Below are positions 48,303 to 57,831 of a DNA stretch of 64,000 bases, one piece after another. The position numbers were made by a program, and so were the translations under genes. A model generated the notes under the pieces. It did no database searches and was not told where the DNA came from. It was given only the letters and a program-made list of their open reading frames with translations. Position 1 is the stretch's first letter, and the number at the start of each line of letters is the position of its first letter. The stretch lies in contig QWPT01000003.1 in the NCBI GenBank assembly GCA_003671075.1, positions 1-64,000 of the forward strand. Reading direction: 5' to 3'. This DNA is from Planctomycetota bacterium. GTDB lineage: Bacteria; Planctomycetota; Phycisphaerae; Phycisphaerales; SM1A02.

Positions 48303-48578
48303 ATGCGTGCGGCAACGACGACCATCGTCAACCGGCTCGGGCTGCACGCGCGGCCGGCGATGACATTCGTTGAGGAAGCATCGCGCTTCATCGCCGAGAT
48401 CACCGTGCGCAAATGCTGCGAAGGCGAGACGGTCGACGGCAAGTCCATCTTGCAGATGCTGATGCTCGCCGGCACCTGCGGAACGCTGATCGAGATCACC
48501 GCCGACGGCACCGATGAGAACGATGCGCTTGCGGCGTTGGTGCGCTTAGTCGAGTTGAGGTTCGGCGAGGACGAGTAG
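48303..48578 (+). CDS. ptsH: Phosphocarrier protein HPr
   Basis: TTTIVNRLGLHARPAMTFVEEASRF (His15 site) and VDGKSILQMLMLAG (Ser46 site). Confidence 0.95.
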   Translation: MRAATTTIVNRLGLHARPAMTFVEEASRFIAEITVRKCCEGETVDGKSILQMLMLAGTCGTLIEITADGTDENDALAALVRLVELRFGEDE

Positions 48579-48581
48579 CCG

Positions 48582-48598
48582 TTGGTTCGCAGAACCAA
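48582..48598. terminator. Possible bidirectional terminator hairpin
   Basis: Perfect 7-bp stem ttggttc-gca-gaaccaa between convergent ptsH and gpsA; no strong T-tract. Confidence 0.35.
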
Positions 48599-48607
48599 TC
48601 GATGCGC

Positions 48608-49615
48608 TTAACCGATTCGTTCAGTGGTGCTCGCGCGGCGCATGAGTTGAAACAGCGCCTCGTGAGGATCGAGGCCGTTGAAGACAATCGCGTCGACCGC
48701 TTCGCAGATCGGGAGTTCGATGCCATGGCGGCGCGCGAGACTGACCAGCGCGCGCGCGGTGGGAACGCCCTCGACCACGGAAATCGTGCGGGAAAGCGCG
48801 TCGTGCACCTTCTCGCCTCGACCTAGGCGCTCGCCGAAACTTCGGTTTCGGCCTTCAGGTGCGAAGCAGGTGGTGGCGAGATCGCCAGCGCCGGCGACAC
48901 CGAAGAATGTCTCAACCTTGCCACCGAGGGCAACACCGATGCGCGCGATTTCCGCGAGTCCACGCGCCAGAAGCGCGCTCTTGGCGTTGGTTCCGAGGCC
49001 CATGCCATCGGCGACGCCCGCCGCAATGGCGATGACATTCTTGCACGCGCCCGCGAGTTCGACGCCGATCAGATCGTTCGACTGGTAGACCTTGGTCCAC
49101 GGTGAAGTGAACACCGCCTGCACACGCGCGCAAAGTTGGGCGTCATGGCTCGCGGCAACCAGCACCGCGGGAAGCCTTCGCGCAAGTTCGGCCGCGATGG
49201 TCGGGCCACTGAGCGCCGCAATCGGTCGCGCTCCGCAAGCCTCGGCGAGGATGTCGCACGGCAGGCGGAACGAATCGACCTCGATGCCCTTGGCAATGCT
49301 GACCACGGGGACCCCGGGCGCGATCCACGGCGCCATCGCCGCAAAGGTTGCGCCGATGTACTGGGTGGGAATGGCGCAAACCACGAGCGTTGCGTCGGCC
49401 AGCATCGAAGCGTCGGAAGTAACGCGCAGCTGCGCGGGCAGCGTGAAACCGGGAAGACGCGGGCTGGTTCGAGCGGCCGCGAGTTTCTCGCTCACGGCCG
49501 CGAATGGCGAGATCAGAGTGGTGGTGATGCCTCGGACGGCGAGGATGTCGCTGAGAACCAGCGCCATCTGCCCGTCGCCGACGAGCGCCACATGTTCACG
49601 GGTAGCCTGTTGCAC
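48608..49615 (-). CDS. gpsA: Glycerol-3-phosphate dehydrogenase [NAD(P)+]
   Basis: VALVGDGQMALVLSDIL...SIAKGIEVDS...ALSGPTIAAEL...VELAGACKNVIAIAAGVADGMGLGTNAKSALLARGL; GTG start. Confidence 0.93.
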   Translation of the reverse strand: MQQATREHVALVGDGQMALVLSDILAVRGITTTLISPFAAVSEKLAAARTSPRLPGFTLPAQLRVTSDASMLADATLVVCAIPTQYIGATFAAMAPWIAPGVPVVSIAKGIEVDSFRLPCDILAEACGARPIAALSGPTIAAELARRLPAVLVAASHDAQLCARVQAVFTSPWTKVYQSNDLIGVELAGACKNVIAIAAGVADGMGLGTNAKSALLARGLAEIARIGVALGGKVETFFGVAGAGDLATTCFAPEGRNRSFGERLGRGEKVHDALSRTISVVEGVPTARALVSLARRHGIELPICEAVDAIVFNGLDPHEALFQLMRRASTTERIG

Positions 49616-49748
49616 CCCCGCAGGATAGCGGGGCATTGCGCGGATGAGTCCGCATGTCCTCATCGCGACGGTCTTTGACCGAGCGGCGTCGAACAAGCCG
49701 CTCGATGGCCCGTAGGCTCTGCTACGCTTCGAACTCGCGGATTGCACT

Positions 49749-51776
49749 ATGTCCACTCTGACCTCGACCCCGACGGACAACATCGCCCGCACCTCCCTCG
49801 CCGATGACGCTGGAGGCGCAGAACGCCTTGAGCGCCAACTCTTCGTGGCGCTCCTCGGAGGCATGCTGCTGCTTGCCTCGTGGGTGTCGCGGCTGTTGGG
49901 CATCGAAAGTTCGGTCGCCGACATTCCTGCGCTTCTGGGCGCACTTGTGCTGGTGGTGCCTTTGGCCAAAGGCGCGTTCGAAGAGTTGCGCGAAGGCCGC
50001 GCCTCCAGCGACAGCCTCGCGAGCTTGGCCGTGTTTGCGGCCATTGCCAACGAGCTCTACCTCGCGGCAGGTTTCCTCGCTTTCTTCCTCTGGTTCAGCG
50101 AACTCGTGCTTTCGCGCACCGCTTGGGGCGCGCAACGGGCGATCCGCAATCTGCTTGAATTGACGCCTGATATCGCACGCATCGTCGATGCCGACGGCAG
50201 TGAGCGCGCGGTTTCACTTGCCGAAGTGCGCATTGGTTCGATGGTCCGCGTTCGCCCTGGTGAGAATCTTCCCGCCGACGGTGTCGTGCGCAAGGGCACC
50301 TCGAACATCAACCAAGCGTCGCTCACTGGCGAAGCGGTGCCGACCGAGGTTCAGCCTGGCGCGCCCGTCTACGCAGGCACGACCAACCTCACTGGCCAGA
50401 TCGATTTTGAAGTCACCGCCGTCAAGGGCGAGACCACCATCGGCAAGGTCGAGAAACTCATCCGCGAGGCGGAGAGCGCCAAGGGTCGCAAGCAGGAACT
50501 CATCGAGCGCATCGCTGGCTACTACGTGCCCGTCGTGCTCATGGTCTCGCTCATCGTCTGGTTCTTCACCGCAAAATCGGGATCGCCCGACGCGAAGGCC
50601 GTCGCTGCCGAACGCGCGATCACGGTGCTGGTGGTGACTTGCCCGGGCGCACTGCTCATCGCCTATCCCACCGCGATGGTGGCTGCGTTCGCCGCGGCCG
50701 CACGCTTGGGCGTGATGATCAAGCAAACGCGCACGCTCGAGAGCGCCGCCGACATCGACACGGTTGTGATGGATAAGACCGGCACGCTCACCACGGGCAA
50801 GTTTGCCGTGAGCCGACTTGCGCCTGCCGACGGCGTCGACGGTGCGATGTTGCTGCAGGCCGCGGCCGATGCAGAGCAGTCGTCGAACCACCCGCTGGCG
50901 AAGTCCATTATTGAAACCGCCGAACGCGCGCGCATCGCGCCGCACACGCTTGTTTCCTATCGCGAAGTGCATGGACGCGGCGTTGCTGCGACCACCGCCG
51001 ACGGCGAGATCTTCGCTGGACGCGGCGCTTGGATCGTCGAACTCAACGCCGCAACCGCCGCCGAAGTGAGGGTCGTCGAGGCCAAGATCGAAGGCATGTC
51101 GGGCGTGCATGTGATGGCCAATGGCCGCTACCTCGGCGCCGTCGGACTCGAGGACAAGCTGCGCCGCAATGCCACTGAGGTCGTCGCGAAGTTGCGCGAA
51201 CTGGGCGTGCGCCGCGTGTCGATCTTCACTGGTGACCGCCTCGCCGTTGCAACCCGCGTCGGCCAAGCCGTGGGTGTTGACGCGATCGAGGCCGAGTGCC
51301 TGCCCGAAGAAAAGCACGAGGAACTCAAGTACCTCATGCGCAAAGGCCACCGCACGCTCGTCGTCGGCGACGGCATCAACGACGGACCGATTCTGGCGAC
51401 CGCGGATGTCGGCGTGGCGATGGGCCTCTCTGGCTCCGACATCGCCACCAACAGCGCGGGCGTCGCGCTCATGAACGACGATCTACGCAACATCCCGTTT
51501 CTGCTTGAGATCGCCCGCAAGACCAAATCGATCATCGCGCTCAACATCACCGTGGCCGTGCTCATGGCGCTCGTTGGCCTCGCGCTCGCCGCCACTGGCA
51601 GGCTGTACATCTGGGTGACGCCGTTCTATCAGGCGGCTGCCTATGTGTTCGTGATCGCCAATTCGCTGCGCCTCGTGCGATTCGGCGAGGAGTTCGCGAC
51701 CACCGAGGAGATCCGTCGACAGGCGGAATCCGACGCGGCGGACAAGCCTTCGCGCCGCATGCTCGCTGGCCCCTGA
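49749..51776 (+). CDS. P1B-like metal-translocating P-type ATPase with CPG motif
   Basis: TGEAVP, VTCPGALLIAYPTAMV, DKTGTLTTGKF, VGDGINDGPILATADVGVAMG; no N-terminal HMA domain seen. Confidence 0.9.
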   Translation: MSTLTSTPTDNIARTSLADDAGGAERLERQLFVALLGGMLLLASWVSRLLGIESSVADIPALLGALVLVVPLAKGAFEELREGRASSDSLASLAVFAAIANELYLAAGFLAFFLWFSELVLSRTAWGAQRAIRNLLELTPDIARIVDADGSERAVSLAEVRIGSMVRVRPGENLPADGVVRKGTSNINQASLTGEAVPTEVQPGAPVYAGTTNLTGQIDFEVTAVKGETTIGKVEKLIREAESAKGRKQELIERIAGYYVPVVLMVSLIVWFFTAKSGSPDAKAVAAERAITVLVVTCPGALLIAYPTAMVAAFAAAARLGVMIKQTRTLESAADIDTVVMDKTGTLTTGKFAVSRLAPADGVDGAMLLQAAADAEQSSNHPLAKSIIETAERARIAPHTLVSYREVHGRGVAATTADGEIFAGRGAWIVELNAATAAEVRVVEAKIEGMSGVHVMANGRYLGAVGLEDKLRRNATEVVAKLRELGVRRVSIFTGDRLAVATRVGQAVGVDAIEAECLPEEKHEELKYLMRKGHRTLVVGDGINDGPILATADVGVAMGLSGSDIATNSAGVALMNDDLRNIPFLLEIARKTKSIIALNITVAVLMALVGLALAATGRLYIWVTPFYQAAAYVFVIANSLRLVRFGEEFATTEEIRRQAESDAADKPSRRMLAGP

Positions 51777-51868
51777 CCGCCTGCACGAAGTTGCTACATT
51801 TCGCGGGCGCGTGCGTTCTCTTCACCTGAGGTCGGCGCGTTCGCTTCATTTCCCGCCCGGGACCAAAC

Positions 51869-52951
51869 ATGTCGACACTCAGCACGATTCAGTCGCTCCT
51901 CGGCGCCGATGCCGATTCGCTCCTCAACCACAAGGCCAAGGTGTCGAAGGATGTGCTGCACATCCCGGGACCGACATCGGTCGACACCTGCTTCGGTCCG
52001 AGCGATCGCAGCCCGCAAGTGATGCGCAGCCTTCAGTCGATGCTCGGCCACGGTCGACTCGCCAACACTGGGTACCTCTCGATCCTTCCGGTCGATCAGG
52101 GCATCGAGCATTCCGCGGGCGCGAGCTTCGCGAAGAACCCGATTTACTTCGATGGCGAGAACATCGTCAAGCTTGCGATCGAGGGCGGCTGCAACGCCGT
52201 CGCCTCGACCTTCGGCGTGCTCTCGAGCGTCTCGCGCAAGTACGCGCACCGCATTCCGTTCATGGTCAAGATCAACCACAACGAACTCATGACCTATCCG
52301 AACAAGTTCGACCAGATCATGTTCGGCTCGGTGCGCGATGCGTGGAATCTCGGCGCCTGCGCGGTTGGCGCGACCATTTACTTCGGCAGCGACAACTCCA
52401 CGCGGCAGATCGTCGAAGTCGCGCGCGCATTCGATGAGGCGCACGAACTGGGCATGGCGACGGTGCTGTGGTGCTACATCAGAAACAACGCGTTTAAGGT
52501 CGGCAGCGGAGCATCTCAGAAGGATTTTCATGTGTCCGCCGACCTCACCGGCCAGGCCAATCACCTGGGCGTGACGATCAAGGCCGACATCATCAAGCAA
52601 AAGTTGCCCGAGCTGAATGGCGGCTTCGAGGCGCTGAATTCGGGCGACTCGAGCTACGGCAAACTCGACAAGCGCATGTACACCGATCTCTCGACCGATC
52701 ATCCGATCGACCTCTGCCGCTATCAGGTTCTGAACTGTTACTGCGGACGCGCGGGCCTGATCAACTCGGGCGGCGCCAGCGGATCCAACGATCTCACCGA
52801 GGCGGTGAAGACCGCGGTGATCAACAAGCGCGCGGGCGGAATGGGCCTGATTTCGGGACGCAAGGCGTTTCAGAAGCCGATGGCCGACGGAGTGAAACTC
52901 CTGAACGCAGTGCAGGATGTGTATCTGTGCGCGGGCGTTACGGTGGCTTGA
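51869..52951 (+). CDS. fbaB: Class I fructose-bisphosphate aldolase (FbaB/DhnA type)
   Basis: [55 protein letters not shown]...[10 protein letters not shown]...[12 protein letters not shown]. Confidence 0.95.
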   Translation: MSTLSTIQSLLGADADSLLNHKAKVSKDVLHIPGPTSVDTCFGPSDRSPQVMRSLQSMLGHGRLANTGYLSILPVDQGIEHSAGASFAKNPIYFDGENIVKLAIEGGCNAVASTFGVLSSVSRKYAHRIPFMVKINHNELMTYPNKFDQIMFGSVRDAWNLGACAVGATIYFGSDNSTRQIVEVARAFDEAHELGMATVLWCYIRNNAFKVGSGASQKDFHVSADLTGQANHLGVTIKADIIKQKLPELNGGFEALNSGDSSYGKLDKRMYTDLSTDHPIDLCRYQVLNCYCGRAGLINSGGASGSNDLTEAVKTAVINKRAGGMGLISGRKAFQKPMADGVKLLNAVQDVYLCAGVTVA

Positions 52952-53008
52952 TCGTGGCTTGATCGTGGCTTGATCGTGGCTTGATCGTGGCTTGCTCGTG
53001 ACTTGCTC
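52943..53008. repeat. 11-bp tandem repeat (gtggcttgatc), 6 units, over the fbaB stop codon
   Basis: Four exact units plus gtggcttgctc and gtgacttgctc; fbaB TGA is at 52949-52951. Confidence 0.97.
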
Positions 53009-53051
53009 GTGAACGCGGACGCGGGCACGCGTCTCGCGTAGACTCGCGGCT

Positions 53052-54191
53052 GTGAAGATTCTTCTCGCCATGTCCGGCGGTGTCGACAGTTCCGTCGCCG
53101 CCGCGATGCTTCAGCGCGATGGCCATGAGGTCGTCGGCTGCTTCATGCGGCTGGGAAGTCCGGGCGAAGAGCTTGAGACGCCGCTTGCCGGAGCTGCCTG
53201 CAAGATCGGTCCCGCCAACAGCAGTCCCGCGAAGATCGGCCATCAAGGCTGCTGCTCGATCAACGACGCTGCCGACGCTCGCCTGGTCGCAGCTAAGTTG
53301 GGAATCCCCTTCTATGTCGTGAATTTCCGCAACGACTTCGGGCGGATCATCTCGTACTTCGAAGAGGAGTATCACGCCGGCCGCACGCCCAATCCATGCG
53401 TGCGCTGCAACGACTGGCTGAAGTTTGGAAAGTTGCGCGAGTACGCCGAGCAACTCGGCTGCGACGCTGTTGCCACCGGCCACTACGCGCGCGTGGCGAC
53501 GACCGACGCGGGACCGCGCATCCAGCGCGGCCTCGATCGCGCGAAGGATCAGTCGTATGTGCTCTTTGGAATCGGTCGCAACGCGCTCGCGCGCATGATG
53601 CTGCCGATCGGCGAGATGGAGAAGCCGGATGTACGGGCGTTGGCCCGTGATTTTGCGCTGCCCGTCTTTGACAAGCCTGATTCGCAGGAGATCTGCTTCG
53701 TGCCCGACGACTACGCGAAGTTTCTCGAGCGCCGCGCGCCTGCTCGGTTTGCTGAGGGCGCGATCGAGGATGAGTCGGGCCGCGAACTCGGCCGCCACGA
53801 AGGCCACCAGAACTTCACCATCGGGCAACGCAAGGGAATCCGCGTAGCTGCAACGATTCCGCTGTATGTGCTGCGCAAGGATGCAACGCGCAACGCCGTG
53901 GTGGTTGGCCCGCGCGCATCGCTCGAGGTCCATCGCGTCGAGGCGGCCGAAGTGGTGTGGTACGCCGGCGACGGTCATGAAACCGAAGTCGAGTGCACGG
54001 CGCAGGTTCGCGCCCACGGAGCAGGAATTCCCGCACGGGCGCGCGTGATCTGCGTCGATGGCGTGACCACGCTCGATGTGCGTTTTTTGCGCGCGGAATC
54101 GGGCGTTGCGCCGGGGCAGGCCGTGGTCTGTTACGACGGCGAAGAGCGCGTCCTCGGCGGCGGATGGATCCACGCTACATTCCCCGCGTGA
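53052..54191 (+). CDS. mnmA: tRNA-specific 2-thiouridylase MnmA
   Basis: ILLAMSGGVDSSVAAAMLQRDGHEVVGCFM...TPNPCVRCNDWLKFG...GHYARV...KDQSYVLFGI...DSQEICFVPD. Confidence 0.96.
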   Translation: MKILLAMSGGVDSSVAAAMLQRDGHEVVGCFMRLGSPGEELETPLAGAACKIGPANSSPAKIGHQGCCSINDAADARLVAAKLGIPFYVVNFRNDFGRIISYFEEEYHAGRTPNPCVRCNDWLKFGKLREYAEQLGCDAVATGHYARVATTDAGPRIQRGLDRAKDQSYVLFGIGRNALARMMLPIGEMEKPDVRALARDFALPVFDKPDSQEICFVPDDYAKFLERRAPARFAEGAIEDESGRELGRHEGHQNFTIGQRKGIRVAATIPLYVLRKDATRNAVVVGPRASLEVHRVEAAEVVWYAGDGHETEVECTAQVRAHGAGIPARARVICVDGVTTLDVRFLRAESGVAPGQAVVCYDGEERVLGGGWIHATFPA

Positions 54192-55138
54192 TTTACGCAG
54201 GCATCGACGAGGCGGGCTACGGCCCGCTGCTTGGACCTCTGTGCGTCGGCGCGAGCGCGTTTCGCCTTGCCGATGTGCGCGACGCATCCACGGCGCCCGA
54301 CCTTTGGTCGTTGCTTTCGCTCGGCGTCTGCCGCAAGCCCAAGGACGCGCGACGCAGAATCGCCGTTGCCGACAGCAAAAAACTCAAGAGCGCGGGCGAC
54401 CAGCCGCTCATCCATCTTGAGCGCGGCGTGATGGCGTTCGCAGGAATCGACATCGCTTGCGACGCCCAACTCTTCGCGCGGCTGGGCGTGCATACGCGCG
54501 AGACCAAGGCGACTCCGTGGCACGCGCGTGAAATGACTTTACCGACCTCGCACACGCGCGACTCGCTGGGGATCGCGCGCAATGTCGTCGCGCGCGCGCT
54601 TGCCCGCGCCAACGCCGAGGTCGCCCACTTCGGCGTCTGCGCGCTCGATGCGCCGAGTTTCAACGCGCTCTACCGCAGCCTCGCCAACAAGGCGCATGTC
54701 AACATGTCGCTGGTGTTTGAGGCCGCACGCAACATCGATCTGCTGCGCGGCGACGAGCCGGCCTTCCTCGCCATTGACCGGTTGGGCGGTCGCTCGACCT
54801 ACACCCGCGAACTCGAGGAGCATGTTGCCCGCGGCGCGCGAGTGCGCACGATCATCGAGTCCGACGAACGCTCCGCCTACGAAGTCGGCGACGGCCTCTT
54901 CGTGTCGTTCGAGGTCCAAGCGGAGGACCGACACCTGCCGGTGGCGCTGGCGTCGATGGCTGCGAAGTATGTTCGCGAGCTGGTCATGCGCCGCCTGAAC
55001 GCGTACTTCGCCGAGCGGATGCCCGGGCTCGAGCCAACCGCGGGCTATGTCGAGGACGGGCGGCGCTTTCTTGCCGAAGTGAAGCCGATCCTCCTCCGAG
55101 AGGCGATTCCCGAGGGCGAGTTCGCCCGCATGGTGTGA
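54188..55138 (+). CDS. RNase HII-like protein, extended/divergent
   Basis: YAGIDEAGYGPLLGPLCVGA resembles RNase H type 2 DEAGRGPLAGPV; IAVADSKKLKSAG resembles the DSKKL element; 316 aa; GTG start overlaps the mnmA stop. Confidence 0.75.
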   Translation: MIYAGIDEAGYGPLLGPLCVGASAFRLADVRDASTAPDLWSLLSLGVCRKPKDARRRIAVADSKKLKSAGDQPLIHLERGVMAFAGIDIACDAQLFARLGVHTRETKATPWHAREMTLPTSHTRDSLGIARNVVARALARANAEVAHFGVCALDAPSFNALYRSLANKAHVNMSLVFEAARNIDLLRGDEPAFLAIDRLGGRSTYTRELEEHVARGARVRTIIESDERSAYEVGDGLFVSFEVQAEDRHLPVALASMAAKYVRELVMRRLNAYFAERMPGLEPTAGYVEDGRRFLAEVKPILLREAIPEGEFARMV

Positions 55139-55175
55139 AATTGGGCTTATAAGCCTGAAATCGGGGGCCATGACG

Positions 55176-55215
55176 GACGGAGCGCGGCTGGGCGGGACGG
55201 AGCGCGGCTGGGCGG
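55176..55215. repeat. 20-bp direct tandem repeat, 2 copies
   Basis: gacggagcgcggctgggcgg repeated exactly. Confidence 0.95.
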
Positions 55216-55558
55216 GACGAATCGCGACCCCTGTCCCTCCGATGATCGGCGCAACGGAGGAATTGGCGTTGCATTGGCATCGACGCAGGTTTACACTGTT
55301 CGGCTCGGCGGAATTCCGCCGACAAGAATCCATACCTGCCTAACCATGACTGACGACGACCCAACCATTGCCGACGACGACCGCCGCGCCCCCACGCGCA
55401 GATGGTCCTCGCCGCGCGACTGGTTGAGGAGCGTCCGCTGATCAGCGCACGGTTTCGTTCCCCACTTCACATTCTGTCTTGAACCGTCGCCGAAGGCTCG
55501 GCGACACGCATCGTTACTCCGCCCGCTTGTCAGCGGGCCCACTTTCAGGATTCCCGAC

Positions 55559-57670
55559 ATGGCTACCGATCTCAATAGGGTCCGCAACATCGGCATCTGC
55601 GCCCACATCGACGCAGGCAAGACGACCGTTTCCGAACGCATCCTCTTTTACACTGGCCGCAACTACAAGATCGGCGAGGTCCACGACGGAACCGCCACGA
55701 TGGACTTCCTCCAGGAGGAGCAGGAGCGCGGCATCACCATCCAGTCGGCCGCGACGACTTGCCCGTGGGAGAAGGACGGCCACGAGTACAAGATCAACCT
55801 GATCGATACCCCGGGCCACGTCGACTTCACCATCGAGGTCGAGCGTTCGCTGCGCGTCCTCGACGGCGCGTGCGCGGTGTTTGACGGCAAGGAAGGCGTC
55901 GAGGCGCAGTCCGAGACCGTCTGGCGCCAGGCCGATCGCTACAACGTTCCCCGCCTTTGCTTCATCAACAAGATGGACAAGATGGGCGCCGATTGGGACT
56001 TCTCCTTCGCCTCGATCCGCTCGCGCCTCGGCGCCAACGGCATCGCCATCCAGCTGCCGATCGGCAAGGGCAACGACTTCATCGGAATCATCGATCTCGT
56101 CACGATGAAGGCCAACTACTTCTCGCAAGACGATCAGGGCGCCACGATGACCGAGGGCGAGATTCCTGCCGACTTGCTCGACAAGGCGGAGTACTACCGC
56201 AACGAACTCATCGAAAAGGCCGCTGAAGTCGAGGATGTGCTCATGGAGCAGTTCCTCACCGACCCGGCGAAGATCACCAACGAGCAGTTGAAGGCCGCGA
56301 TTCGTCGTGGCACGATCGACATCAAGTGCTTCCCCGTGCTCTGCGGCGCTGCGCTGAAGAACATCGGCGTGCAGAAGGTGCTCGATGCTGCCATCGACTA
56401 TCTGCCGAATCCGACCGAGCGTCCCGACACCAAGGGCGTGAATCCTGATGACATCAACCAGCCGATGACGCGTCCGCACTCCGCGACCGCGCCGTTCTCC
56501 GCGCTGGTGTTCAAGGTCGTTTCCGACATTCACGGCGACCTCACCTACATCCGCATCTACTCCGGCACCCTGGACAAGGGCACCCGCGTGCTCAATCCCG
56601 GCAACGGCAAGCGCGAGAATGTCAGCCGCATCTTCGAGATGCACGCGCGTGACCGTAACGCGCTCGATACCGTCGACGCTGGCAACATCGTCGCCGTCAT
56701 CGGTCTCAAGAGCTCGTACACCGGCGACACCATCTGCGATCAGGATCACCCAATCATCCTCGAGCGCATGACCTTCCCTGAGCCGGTTATCTCGATGGCG
56801 ATCGAGCCGATCACCGCCGACGACAAGAAGAAGCTTGGCGATGCGCTCACCACCATCCGCCGAGAGGACCCGTCCTTCCGCTCCAACTACAACGACGAAA
56901 CCGGCGAGACCATCATCGCGGGCATGGGCGAGCTTCACCTTGAGATCATCAAGAACAAGCTGACGCGCGACATGAAGATCGGCGTGAATGTTGGCAAGCC
57001 GCGCGTTTCCTATCGCGAGACCATCCTCGGTACCGCCAAGGATGTCCGCGGTCTGTTCAAGAAGCAGTCCGGTGGACGCGGTCAGTTCGGCGACGCAGTT
57101 GTGACCGTCATGCCGATCACGCCTGAGCAGGCGGCCGAAGAAGAATTGAAGATGAAGAACGGCATCGTGTTCGAGGACAAGATCGCCGGCGGCGTTGTTC
57201 CGCGCGAATTCATCCCGTCGATCGAATACGGCGTGCGTCAGGCTGCGGCTTCGGGCGTTCTTGGCGGCTACCCCGTCATCAATGTCCGCGTCCAGCTCGT
57301 CTACGGTTCGTACCACGATGTCGACTCCAGCCAGATCGCCTTCGAGCAGGCCGGCATGCTGGCCTTCCGCGAGGCGATCATGAAGGCGAAGCCAGCGCTT
57401 CTCGAGCCCATCATGAAGCTCGTGGTCACTACGCCTGACGAGTTCTTCGGCAACGTCTCGGGCGACATCGCTTCCCGTCGCGGCCAGATCACCGACCAGG
57501 AGATGCGCGGCAATGCGCGCTTGCTCACCTGCGAAGTGCCGCTGTCCGAGCTCTTCGGCTACACCACGACCCTGCGTTCGATGACGCAGGGCCGCGCGAC
57601 CAGCTCGATGGAGCCGCTGACCTACCGCGTCATGCCAGAGAAGTTGAAGGACCTCGTCCTGAAGAAGTAA
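55559..57670 (+). CDS. fusA: Elongation factor G
   Basis: RNIGICAHIDAGKTTVSERILFYTGRNYKIGEVHDGTATMDFLQEEQERGITIQSAATT; full-length EF-G domains. Confidence 0.98.
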   Translation: MATDLNRVRNIGICAHIDAGKTTVSERILFYTGRNYKIGEVHDGTATMDFLQEEQERGITIQSAATTCPWEKDGHEYKINLIDTPGHVDFTIEVERSLRVLDGACAVFDGKEGVEAQSETVWRQADRYNVPRLCFINKMDKMGADWDFSFASIRSRLGANGIAIQLPIGKGNDFIGIIDLVTMKANYFSQDDQGATMTEGEIPADLLDKAEYYRNELIEKAAEVEDVLMEQFLTDPAKITNEQLKAAIRRGTIDIKCFPVLCGAALKNIGVQKVLDAAIDYLPNPTERPDTKGVNPDDINQPMTRPHSATAPFSALVFKVVSDIHGDLTYIRIYSGTLDKGTRVLNPGNGKRENVSRIFEMHARDRNALDTVDAGNIVAVIGLKSSYTGDTICDQDHPIILERMTFPEPVISMAIEPITADDKKKLGDALTTIRREDPSFRSNYNDETGETIIAGMGELHLEIIKNKLTRDMKIGVNVGKPRVSYRETILGTAKDVRGLFKKQSGGRGQFGDAVVTVMPITPEQAAEEELKMKNGIVFEDKIAGGVVPREFIPSIEYGVRQAAASGVLGGYPVINVRVQLVYGSYHDVDSSQIAFEQAGMLAFREAIMKAKPALLEPIMKLVVTTPDEFFGNVSGDIASRRGQITDQEMRGNARLLTCEVPLSELFGYTTTLRSMTQGRATSSMEPLTYRVMPEKLKDLVLKK

Positions 57671-57750
57671 GCCGCTGCGTATCTGGCGGTCGCCGCTGTT
57701 GCGGCTTCCTCTGGTGGTGGTGCTTGTGGTTGATGTGATTTGAAACTTTG

Positions 57751-57783
57751 ACCGCCGCCGGTTTTTGCCGGCGGCGGTTTTCC
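57751..57783 (+). terminator. Rho-independent terminator of fusA
   Basis: ccgccgccgg-ttttt-gccggcggcgg followed by tttt. Confidence 0.85.
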
Positions 57784-57831
57784 TTTGAGAGATCATGACG
57801 CGCCCTCGCCGACTGCCTACTATGGCGCCCC

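Noticed and set aside
52943-53008. CRISPR array
   Set aside because: Units are 11 bp and contiguous with no spacers; no cas genes in the window. The same applies to the other arrays.
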